Shown piece by piece: positions 36,337 to 46,775 of a DNA stretch of 64,000 bases. The position numbers and the translations under genes were made by a program. Each line of letters opens with the position of its first letter. Within the stretch, counting starts at the first letter, position 1. This DNA is from Thalassia testudinum (lineage: Eukaryota > Streptophyta > Magnoliopsida > Alismatales > Hydrocharitaceae), in the NCBI GenBank assembly GCA_037157565.1, contig JAZHRO010000050.1:43782001-43846000 (forward strand), written 5' to 3'. The notes under the pieces are model-generated. The model was not told where the DNA came from. It worked only from the letters and a program-made list of their open reading frames with translations, and ran no database searches.

Positions 36337-36900
36337 CACTACAAAAAGTTCTACAAGCCATTATAACCGATGCCAAAAAGCGACAGCATAAGTAGCACCA
36401 CTATTTCTTTTTCCTGTCAGTTACAAGGAACATCCGACGTCGAAATATCGCTTGTCCAGCAGACCAATTGGATCTTTTCCCTTTGGTTTCTAACCAATGA
36501 AAATTAGATTTTCCGTTGCTTATTTAAAAAAGTGACGACGATGTTAAGTTACTGTTTCGCGTGCTAATGCAACTTTTTTTTAGTTTTGTCATCGTTTAAA
36601 GAAAATAACTGACTGAAAATATGAGACGATAAAAATATTTTTGCTGATGCTTATCATAAGAAGCGACGGCATAAAATGGGAATAGTGATTCTTCCGAACC
36701 TTCTATGTCATCGGTTATTAGATAGATGACAAAAATATTTTTACCGTTGCATATATGGCATCGGTTATTCAAATAACCGATGGCAAATGTATGGATTTTT
36801 TTTTTAATTACCAAATGATGCAAACTACCTACTAAACCTACTTAAAATGAAAATGAACATAAATTTATATTTCATAAATATAAAATCGAGTACATTAAAA
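36337..36900 (-). repeat. 3' terminal and subterminal repeats of CACTA element M
   Basis: The terminus is CACTACAAAAAG. Subterminal motifs of the form ATAACCGATG(C/G)CA recur in both orientations (about 36366, 36710, 36756 and 36775), including an inverted pair TGGCATCGGTTAT...ATAACCGATGGCA at 36756-36786. Related AGCGAC(A/G)GCATAA motifs occur near 36382 and 36661. Such arrays bind the element's own proteins in En/Spm (known for the family). Confidence 0.75.
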
Positions 36901-36968
36901 GTTTGAAAATGAAATATTTACATAAAAAAGGTTACATGAAAAACATAAGAAAAGAAAATGGATAGAAA

Positions 36969-37126
36969 TCAAGATACAGTTGCCCCAATGCCACCAGCTC
37001 CACCTGAACCACCCATGGAGTCATCGTCGTCTCGTCTGTAAATGCTGGGATTTGTAGAAGACGAATGCTCTGATTGACCTTTCTTCTGAAGAAGGGCTAT
37101 AAGCATCTGAAGCTTATCATCCATGA
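36969..37126 (-). pseudogene. CACTA ORF1 (Ptta-like), C-terminal piece
   Basis: On the minus strand, MDDKLQMLIALLQKKGQ is the end of a coiled coil, followed by a Ser/Asp/Gly-rich tail and a stop at 36969. It continues the protein interrupted by element B: the part before B ends at 44760 and the CATG at the junction is shared by both sides. In En/Spm elements this gene gives a DNA-binding partner of the transposase. Confidence 0.75.
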
Positions 37127-38813
37127 TGTTGAAGCTGCGGGTTACTACGCTATCGTATTTGGTTTTGAAAAACCTATCATTGTAGTTAGAAAGTGAAGAA
37201 CTCATATTCAGTAAATAAAATTTATACCGTAATAGAAACCCCAGGTCGAACTCAGGGAGGAGGATGTTTGATTAGAAATACGCATTTATTTTATTTGTCA
37301 CGAAGTAGAATAGATGATTGGAAGCTATCTATCTATTTACAATAAAAAGAAGAGAGAGAGAATATTACAAACAAAAGCAAAAAGGGATGTGGAATGAACA
37401 TGGATTTCATTATCAAAGAGGTTGTTCGTTATACTACTCATTACGACTAGAAAGTAGAAAATGATTACACTAGATCTACTCTAGAAAGCATTAAAAAGAA
37501 TGGAGAGAGAGATATCCTCCTTGATGATCACTTGGAGGATGAGTCGGATGGGATGATGCCTGGAAGATGGGGAATGAAGTAGGAAGAAGGAGGACGAAGC
37601 GGGAAGAACAAGAACGAGGCAACACGTCGTCATCGTCATGGGATCCACTTCCAAAATGGGGGAGAAATTTTGACTTTATCTCTTGAGAAGAATCCCGGGT
37701 GTGGGATAAGCTTTTCTTGAGCTTTGGAGAGGGAGAGAAGAGAAAGAAGGGACAAGAATTTCATATGGAGGGGGTCTCCTTTTATAGTTGCAAGGAGTGA
37801 GGGTAATTTGGTCTTTTAAGTTAAAAATCATTAATTCAAGACCTTTGGTGATGGATAAATCCATCGCTAAAGGCCCGAACATGGGCGTAGTGGGCGTCGC
37901 TCGCTCACCCGCTCGCCTCCTCTCTTTAAATGCTTGCCCACAATCTTTAAATCTCGGCCGTTCAATCGTGAGATCGAACGGCTAAGATGCATCCCCGTCG
38001 CGCCTCAGCGCATGCCTATGCGTGTGATCCAGCATCTTCACCGCACATCCGATGGCGCGTGGGCGCTATCGGGTGCACACAACTGCTCGATCGCGATTGT
38101 GCACTCCTCTCACCTGCTTGCCTGCGTGCGCCCTCGCCAAATTGAAGCGCCTGCGGCTTCGAACGGGTGTCCTTCCTTCGCGAGAGCACGTTCGACCAAC
38201 ACGCTACAAGCCCGTTTGTGTTGTGCTCTTGAAACATGCGTGCTCGCCCCGCAGCCATTGGATGAGCATCCAACGGTGGAGAATCGACACTCAGATGAAG
38301 AGAAGATGCGGCGGGTGCATGCGGCCGGTTGGGCAGCTGAGATGGCACCACGTGGTGCCATCTTGACCGTCCATCTTCTGGATGATGTAGATGGTGCCAC
38401 GGTTGTCAGATTGAGTCGATTTTCACGCCGTTAGACTGCAATCGTCGATCCAAATCCATCCGTGTGGTCAGATTTGTCGTCTAAAGTGTGGATTCACACT
38501 ATCTTGGCCCTTGATCTTCTAGGGTTCCTCAATCTCTATCTGATGCTACAGATGTTTAATTAGGACGATCTTAGAGTCGTTGAACTCCAATCGTTGCCCT
38601 GATCAGATCTCTATGGTTGGATCTTCGATCCAAGGCCCCGATAGAAAGTTGCCCAGTCACTGAACATAAAAGGAAACAATTAACCTCCATTTTATTCAAA
38701 CTAATCTAAATGCAATATGATGCATGCTATGTAATATTTATAGTATGTAATGCAATTCTATGCTTAATAAAATGCATAAATACATTTTATGTAATATAAA
38801 CATGTTTACATCA
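37127..38813 (-). mobile_element. 3' LTR of element B
   Basis: In element orientation it starts TGATGTAAACATG at 38813 and ends CTTCAACA at 37127. The TATA box (CTATAAAAGG, minus strand) is near 37778-37787. Dyads lie at 37956-37983 (GGCCGTTCAATC/GATCGAACGGCT on the plus strand) and about 37844-37873. The long frames on both strands at 37934-38434 are not conserved in the 5' LTR and are not genes. Confidence 0.9.
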
Positions 38814-38826
38814 CACCCCCATGCCT
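38814..38826 (-). other. Polypurine tract of element B
   Basis: On the minus strand GGCATGGGGGTG directly precedes the 3' LTR, itself preceded by GACTAGCAAAAGATA. The same extended tract occurs in G and, changed, in E and A. Confidence 0.75.
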
Positions 38827-39378
38827 ATCTTTTGCTAGTCTCTAGCAAAAACTATATGCTATATATATAAGAATTAGGTCGAATTATTTGGGCATAAGTT
38901 ATTTTCAACATTAAGAAAATGTTTACTTAGAATTTGAACTTTCAAAGACACAACAATGCCCGGGTATTTGCCAAAATGTAGACCGCCTCAAGCCTTCTCC
39001 TCATTCAAAGAAAAATTTCTTTTTCTCTTTTTCTTCTTTTCTTCTTTTTTTTTGGATTTTTTAATTTAGGGTTTAAGAGTGGCTTTATATGGCCATTCAT
39101 CTCACCCAAGATTTGATGAGAACCCTAAGTTCTAATCATCTTATTGTGAATGTAATAGACTCATTGATCGGCAATTAGAACAGACTTCGGGTTTCTACGA
39201 CTCTAGGTACCTTAAAAAGAGAGTTCTACCTAAATGTGTAGCTTTTCAACTGGTAGCTTTCTCCCTACTTTTATTTTTATGAGGTCAACACAAGGGTGAA
39301 TCCAGTGTATATCTCCCCGATTTATTCTACTTCTTTGCTTCTTCCTAACTGTTTTGGGAATTTTCAGTGCATTTCTTG

Positions 39379-39645
39379 AGCTGGGTTCTGGACAATCGGT
39401 CGATGAGCTATTACCACCGACAACTTGCCAGCCATACTCGTGTGGCGAAGTGTGGCTTATTTCTTTTATTTTCTTTTTCTTTTCTCCTTTTCTTTTTCTT
39501 TTCTTTTTGACTTTCCTTTTCTCTTTTTTTAAGTAGGTGGCTTTTTGGTCTAAGATTTACCTAAAGGCAGCAAGAAGAGAATGGTCCAGTGACTGGGCTC
39601 TGGACAACCTACCTATGGGCTGTTACCCACGATAACTTGCCAGCC
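39379..39645 (-). repeat. Pair of repeated stem-loop units in element B
   Basis: Units at 39379-39434 and 39591-39645 correspond to those of element A, again flanking an A-rich (T-rich on plus) tract. In the second unit TGGACAAC and GTTACCCA can pair, using two G-T pairs. Confidence 0.7.
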
Positions 39646-40087
39646 ATGTCACCCTAGAAGGTTCATTAGCTACCCAATTTCCATTAAAATCGTCGAACAC
39701 TGAGTCAGTGAAAAGAAAGTGTGTAGATGCTTTAGACTTAAAGTTCCTTCAAATCAGAGGGCGGGTTGATAAGTCATGTACTTATCACCCAAACTTATTT
39801 ACTCAAATTAAAACAGAATTCAGGTTGGCGAGGACTCGAAAAACAAATCCACCTTTTAGTGGATACATAGGCTGATTAAGTCCGAAAACCTGAAGGGTCT
39901 TCGTGTTCAGATCCTAATGTAATATTTCCTAAGATTGAAAATTTTCTTAAGCCCAAGTTCTCTTTTGCAATTCCACAATTATACATATATATATAAAAGA
40001 AAATAAAATGAATCTACGGAGCTGACGAATAAATTCAGAGATGAATATCCACCCCTCATGCCTATCTAATGCAATGTCCTCATTGTA

Positions 40088-41918
40088 TTAAAAGACAAAA
40101 CATAGTGGAATAGAGTAGAAAGCACCTGAATTGCGTGAATGTCGTGTCTGCTCTGAGATAAAACTAAAAAAAATTGTATACATGTTGAATTTAGTGACTT
40201 CAGCTAGGCACACTATACAAAGAAGAGAAATAAAGAATTCACAGGTGCAGATCAGAATTAGAATAAAAAGATGAAACCTTTGACCTGCCAGTAGATGTCC
40301 GCAAATGTGGACCAGATTGTGGTGCAGACCCATACCCCATAATCGAGAATATCTAAGGTTCTGGATAGAAATTACCCAAAACCTAAAATCAGTATGCAAG
40401 CGGGGTCGGGCCTGCGATTTAGGAGGATGCAACCCAAGACTAAAGAATCATGTTATAGAGAATTCAATATCAAAAGGATAATCAATGAATGTATGCTTGG
40501 GTTGAACATCCTCAGAACAAATGTCGTAAGGGTTTTGGTTTGATGGTTTCAGATGAATTGGAACCCTTAGACTCGATCTTCTACTTCCTCCGGAGTTTGC
40601 TTCCCAAATCAAAATTTCCCAGCTCCTATCGTCCTCGTTCAGAATGTCAAATTCTGGGACCTCCTGCATATTAATCACCCCGTCTGAAATTTCCAAGTCT
40701 AAAAGATGTGGCTGAATCAGAATTGACTTGGGTCTAGTTATCTCAAAAATAGAATCGTCGGTAAGCTCAATGGGGTGTAACTGATAATCAGGGCATTGGA
40801 TTGAATCCTGCAGAAAATACGATTTTGGATCCGTCATGTGAGCCCCAATAAGATTAGTTTCCTCAATTATTGGGCTATCAATGATCTATCAGATTCCTCA
40901 GGCCCAATCGTTTCACAGAAATTGTGGTCTGTAAACTCATGTGAGACTTTGCAAACTGAATCTTCACCATCAGAATCAAAGAAATCAAAATCCGTATTAA
41001 TGTATGTCCCAAAATCATCTGTCATTTTCTGGTCCATGGAGAAATACGTTTCCTCGTACCCCGACTTAGGGATTTTAGGTGAAGAAATCAGATCATCCTT
41101 AATTGGTTGCTCTAATTCAATATGGTCAGCCTCGTAACACGTGTGCCCCCAATATATGCCTGAGTGGGTTCTAACATTAGCTCTTTTGAAGGGGGTTCAT
41201 CCTGGGAATCATCCCACGATTGAACTAAAGTAATCACAAATCTCATTGTCAATTTTGCTAACTTCCCAAGTAGAAACTCACCCGGGTTCTTATCCTTAAC
41301 ATCCTGGAGCCAATCCAACAAATACTTATTTAAATCATCAATCATCTCAATTAGGGGCTCCTATTTTTCAATGCAAGGTATTGGTTGAACTTCTAAAGAT
41401 TGTATGGTATTCCTCAAGTTAGCCAAAACCTTATCTTGAACCTGGTTAACCTGAACCAAATGACTTGGTTCAGGGTTGGGCGGGTTTGGGTTCAATGCAG
41501 AGGAGTTAACAAATTGAGATTCTTGATACCCTTCCTGATAATAGGTCATTTCAGATTGTTCAAAGGGTGGTGATGGCCTAAAGGCAGTGTATTCAGATGA
41601 TGGGTAAGGATCATTGTATCCTTCTTGATTGTAGATCGTATTAGGTTGTCCATGAAAGGGTGGTGATCTATAATCGATGTGGCTCTGAGAAGGATAAAAA
41701 TCACAATTATGGTGTTCAGGGTTAGACCCTAAACATGGAGGTTCGGAACTGTATCCCCAAGCCAAGTTATCCAAACTAACTGATGGTTGATTACAGTATG
41801 AGTCGGGATAATCGTCATGTTGAGGATAACTCATAACAGGAGGGAAAGAGCGGGAATGCGTATAAAATGTGGAAGGATTCATGATAGATGGGAGGAAGAA
41901 AGGTGCCCTGCAATACAA
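40088..41918 (-). pseudogene. Unknown ORF of element B (homologue in A)
   Basis: I do not recognise this protein. Open parts in element orientation are 41918-41361 (185 residues), 41345-41112, 40837-40448 and 40432-40088. The first part is rich in Tyr, Pro and Ser and holds two tandem units of about 30 residues (residues 76-105 and 106-136), each with a SPPF motif and a Y-rich QEGY core. A helical segment (LANLRNTIQSLE), LIEMIDDLNKYLLDWLQDV, an acidic part with ILNEDDRSWEILIWEANSG, and a hydrophobic C-terminus that could cross a membrane follow. Conservation with A across insertions of different age suggests it was once translated. It could be a diverged gag or an env-position ORF; nothing decides this here. 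Confidence 0.7.
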
Positions 41919-43036
41919 ATAATCAAACCTGTCCTTAAGTGGGCTAGCCTAAAGACCTACAGACTCCTAGAACCCGTCTTGAGATAAAGAAACAATTTGA
42001 TCTACTTCTGTCTATTCAATCCAATCAGTTAGAAGGAGGGACTGGGGAGAAGGTTCTTCCTTCGACTTGCACCTCCGGTTCCTAGTGTACCCCCCAATCG
42101 TAATCATTTGATTCTACTCCCCTAGCTAGACATCAAATTGAACAGTAGAAATAGACAAATCGAAAATAATCTCATTCTGGGCTCCGAAGGGCGAGTCGAA
42201 TCCTTAAGGTCAACGTCTACTCTGTTTTATTTAGGGCTAGGTTTGAATTTGCTTTGGAATGTGATGGGCCCTTTTTCTGGGTTGTGCCTTTAATGATTGA
42301 TTGATGTGTGTGTGCGTGCACAACCAGTGATTTTCAAGCAAGATTATTTTTGATGCGGTGAATTTTTGGATTCAAATCTTGCTTAGTAGCTTTTAGGATT
42401 CAACTTTAGGTATTTTCGAACAAGTTTTGTTGGCACACCAGGTTTTGAAAGCGCAGGTGAAGATGTTTTCCTTTGAAAAATATGTGGAGTGCCTAGTAAA
42501 TCCTTAAGAGTTGAACCTATGCGGTAGCTACTTGATGAGTTGATTTTAATTGAACTGGTGCGGCCCAATCAACTCAAACAATTGGCCTATTGCACCACTT
42601 AATTAAGCACACAAGTGATTACCTAATCTGATTTCTACTTAATTATGTGTTTGGATGTGTGTATTGGTTCCAAAGATCGATTTACCGGTTGAGTTTGAAA
42701 ATCAGATGAGGTTGTGTACCTCTCTGAGATTTTTTTTTTAAATTTTTTATTTTTAAATGTGGAGGTTGAGGTGGGTGTAGGTGTCAAACAAATAAACAAA
42801 ACTAACCTTAGAGTTTATAAGAACACCTAGGTTGATTAATGCTTGTGTTATTACGTGGTGGAATGAAAACTAATGGGTGGAAGATGGGGGAAAACTTACA
42901 AAACCTTTAACAGCACTTTACTCCAATCTACCACTTTTGCTCGTCTCAAAAGAGTACTCGCAATCACAATAAGAAAGGAGAGAAGTGAGGTAAATGATTT
43001 GTAAGTTGGAAAAATGCAAAAAAAAAGAGCGTCGCC

Positions 43037-43054
43037 TCCCCAACAACGGTGCCA
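43037..43054 (-). other. Primer-binding site of element B
   Basis: On the minus strand TGGCACCGTTGTTGGGGA follows the 5' LTR by 3 nt and is close to the tRNA-Asp-type site. Confidence 0.85.
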
Positions 43055-43057
43055 AAA

Positions 43058-44760
43058 TGTTGAAGCTACGGGTTACTACGCTATCGTATTTTGTTTTGAA
43101 AAACTTATCGTTGTAGTTTGAAAGCAAAGAACTCGTGTTCAACAAATAAAATTTATTCCGGAATAGAAATCCCGGGTCGAACTCAAGGAGACGGACGTTT
43201 GATTAGAAATACGCATTTATTTTATTTGTCACGAAGTAGAATAGATGATTGGAAACTATCTATCTATTTACAATAAATAGAAGAGAGAGAGAGAGAGAGA
43301 ATATTACAAACAAAAGCAAAAAGGGATGTGGAATGAACATGGATTTCATTATCAAAGAGGTTGTCCGTTATACTACTCATTACGACTAGAAAGCAGAAAA
43401 TGATTACACTAGAAAGTAGTAAATATACTCTAGAAAGTATTAAAAAGAATGGAGAGAGAGGTATCCTCCTCGACAATCGCTTGGAGGACGAGCTGGACGG
43501 GACGAGTCCTGGAAGACAGGGAATGGAGCAGGAAGAAGGAGGACAAAGCGAGAAGAATGGGAACGGGGCAGCACGTCGTCGTCTTCGCGGGATCCGCTTC
43601 CAAAATGGGAGAAATTTTGACTTTATCTCTTGAGAAGCATCTCGGGTGTGGGACAAGCTTCTCTTGAGCTTTAGAGAGGGAGAGAAGAGAAAGAAGGGAT
43701 GAGAATTTCGTATGGAGGGAGTCTCCTTTTATAGTTGCAAGGAGTGAGGGCAATTTGGTCTTTTTAAGTTAAAAATCATTAATTCAGGACCTTTAGTGAC
43801 AGATACATCCATCGCTAAAGGTCCGAACGTGGGCATAGTGGATGTCTCGCGCACGCCCGCTCGCCTCCTCTCTTTAAACTCATGCCCATGATCTTCAATT
43901 CTCGGTCATTCGATCGTAAGATCGAATGACTGAGATGCATCCCCGCCACGCCTCCTCAGCACATGCCTACGTGTGTGATCCAGTGTCTCGGCCGCTCATC
44001 CGATGGTGCGTGGGCACTATCGGGCACGCACAGCTGCTCGATCGTGATCGTGCACTCATCCCACCCGCTCGCTCGCGTGCACCCTTGCCAAATTGAACCG
44101 CTTGTGGCATCGAATGGGCATCCTTCCTTTGCAAGAGTGCGTTCGACCAACACGCTACAAGCGCATTTGTGTCGCGCTCTTGAAACGTGTGTGTGAGCCC
44201 TGCAACTGTTGGATGAGCATCCAACGGCAGAGAAGGGATGCTCAGATGAAGAACAGAGGATGCAGCGAGTGCATGCAGCCAGTTGGGCAGCTGAGATGGC
44301 GCCATCTTGGCCGTCCATCTTCTAGATGATGTAGATGGTGCCACGGTTGTCAGATTGAGTCAATTTCTGCATCGTTAGGTTGCGATCATCGATCTGAATC
44401 CATCCGTGCGGTTGGATTTGTTGTCTGAAGTGCGAATTCACACCATCTTGGCCCTTGATCTTCTAGGATTTCTCGGTCTCTATCTGATGTTATAGATGCC
44501 TGATTAGGGCGATCATGGAGTCGTTGAACTCCAATCATCTCCCTGATCAGATCTGTATGGTTGGATCTTTGATCCGAGGCCCCGATAAAAAGTTGCCCTA
44601 TCCTTGAACATAAAAGGAGGCAATTAACATCCATTTTATTCAAATTAATCTAAATGCAAGATGATGCATGCTATGCAATATTTATAGTTTGTAATGCAAT
44701 TCTATGCTTAAGAACATTCATAAATAGACATTTTATGTAATATAAACATATTTACACCTC
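43058..44760 (-). mobile_element. 5' LTR of element B
   Basis: It starts near 44760 (AGGTGTAAATATG) and ends CTTCAACA at 43058. The TATA box (CTATAAAAGG, minus) is near 43725-43734. The dyad at 43904-43931 pairs GGTCATTCGATC with GATCGAATGACT. A (GA)n run at 43280-43302 is longer than in the 3' LTR. The small frames at 43264-44344 are shadows. Confidence 0.9.
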
Positions 44761-46600
44761 ATGGCATTCATCTTATTCTTCATCTCTACCTCTCTCCTCT
44801 CCCTCTCCTCTTCTCGTCTCTTTAGTGTGTCAATCTTTTTATGTAGCTGATTGACAACACTAGATGAGACGGAACCTTTCCTCCCATACTAGGTGGATAA
44901 CGTGTATGCCCTCCCCACACTACGAATGATACCACCGTGGTCTGATACCATCACTCTCATAAATGCCTCCTCTATATCTAAAGGTTGTTGGATGCTCCCA
45001 AAGGTCTCGTTGATGAGGGGATGTACTAATTGTACCATTTAATCCTAAATGTATTAAAAAATATTATTATAATATTTATATAGAAAGTTATAAATTTTTT
45101 GAGTTTAGGAAACTTGCGTGTTTCTCCTAGTATGACTGATGAATCCACTTACGAGCACCCTTAGCTATAGCCTTACTGTGGATGACCTCATAGATATCCA
45201 TCCTATTCATTTCAATCACATCATGTGTAGCGGACTAAAAATATAAAAATGATACAATTAAGTTACAATAAGTTTAAAATTAAGTAATATTCAGCTAAAA
45301 AGTAGTTCCAACACTTACATAACGGCTCCTAACAACCTCGATGCTCCTTCGACCCAAACAATGGGTTTGTGGTGGAGCTTTAGCCTTATTGGCCTTATTT
45401 TTTTTTTGCTTGCTCCTGTAGACATATACAATAATATTTTTTTATAAATTTATGATATATGAAATTAATGAAATAATTTTTAATTACTTACTTAAACTCC
45501 GTCTTTGGATCCAGCTAATGCTCGCATGCCTTCTTCCAATCGTCAAGCATGACATCAGGAGGAGCATCATCCATTACCTCCTCAAGTGAACTTCTGGTGA
45601 GAAAAGCTAAATACCTAATATAAATTGTTAGAAATAATATAAGAAATTATGTATATAAAAAAATGTAAATGTTTAAAAATTCTTACATTTCTCTTCTTTT
45701 TCATCCTCCAATCCCTGTGGATTTTGGCGGCATGCTTAAGGAAATATCGGAAGGCATTGGAGTCATCACCCCAATCATAATTTTCCTACATTAATTTTAA
45801 AAAATATTGGTCAATCTTACTTTATAATAATTTTAAGATAAAGCAATAAAAGAAATAACTTTTATAAATAAAATTACCTCCAACTGACGGAGGAACTGCC
45901 TCTTCAGCTCTGTGGGCAGCTTCCTCCAGTCGAAGTAGCAAATGGGCACAATGGACCTAAGAATTGTGCCCACTCAACAGATAAAGCCCAGGTAATTCTT
46001 TGTCTCCCTATGGTTCTAAGCCTAATTGTTATTCTCACTCCCTCAGGGATACGCTGGAGGTCTAGATTTTTTGTCTTCCCCCATCCTCTTACTACTCTAC
46101 CTACGCAAACATTAATCATATTCATTATATATTTTTGAAGTTCTAAAAAACTTTAAAAAATATAAGTAATTTACTTCTTAAAGGTATACGATTTCTTATC
46201 AAAACTTGAGCTCGCCACTGAGGGGTCGACATGACCTGGGGACGTACTGCCCCCATCTCATCCTCTGCCTCCTTACCCTCCTCTCCCTCCTCTCTAGCCT
46301 CCTCCCCCTCCTCCTCAAATGATCCTCCATAATATGGATCATCCTCTACTCGGTCTGGAAAGGTCTGGGCAATCTCCTTCCTCTTTCCCTTCCCCCTCGT
46401 ATGTAGTAAACGTGCCATCTCCCCAGGTCGTACGAAACGTGATTGGGGGGGGGGTGGCTGAATCTGCTATCGAAGGGGTAGCTGAGCCTGCTGTAGGGGG
46501 GTGGCTAAGCCTGAGGAGATGAATCAGGCTGCATGGGGGGCTATCTCAGGAGGACCTTTTCTGTTGGGTTTTTTCTTAAACAACTTCATCTGTAACACAT
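44761..46600 (-). pseudogene. CACTA ORF1 (Ptta-like), N-terminal and middle part
   Basis: On the minus strand a low-complexity acidic start (46418-46143, with EEEGEEAREEGEEGKEAEDE) leads to a typical Ptta/En-Spm block (46125-45904: WGKTKNLDLQRIPEGVRITI and SVEWAQFLG). Further coding pieces separated by AT-rich introns follow near 45790-45690, 45600-45500 and 45400-45180. The last exon (about 45060-44762) has a basic coiled coil rich in Lys, Arg and Glu and is cut by element B at 44760. At least two stops and several shifts are present. The role would be binding to the subterminal repeats during transposition (known for TNPA-like proteins). Confidence 0.75.
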
Positions 46601-46775
46601 AAAAAATGCAATAATTAATATAATGAAAAGTCATTAATATATAAATCAACAAATATGAATTTCAATTTTACTCCAAACCCCCTTTGTAATGACATATATA
46701 CCCTTATAAATTTAAATTTTAATATGAATTTCATTTGAACAGAAATGAAACAAAGCAAAGAAATTGTTACTAAAC

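Larger units (their letters stand above)
37127..44760 (-). mobile_element. Element B: non-autonomous Athila-like LTR retrotransposon, complete
   Basis: LTRs at 43058-44760 (5') and 37127-38813 (3'), a primer-binding site at 43037-43054 and a purine tract at 38814-38826. It is the same family as A: same LTR plan, same unknown ORF, same 3' stem-loop pair. The flanks share CATG (37122-37126 CATGA; 44760-44764 CATGG), a likely imperfect target duplication inside the ORF1 coding sequence of CACTA element M. The two LTRs differ at many sites, so the insertion is not recent. Confidence 0.9.

Noticed and set aside
38016..38434. Frames on both strands in the B 3' LTR, with similar ones at 43956-44344
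   Set aside because: Partly similar between the two LTRs because the DNA is duplicated, but lengths and frames differ, and the A and F LTRs do not keep them.
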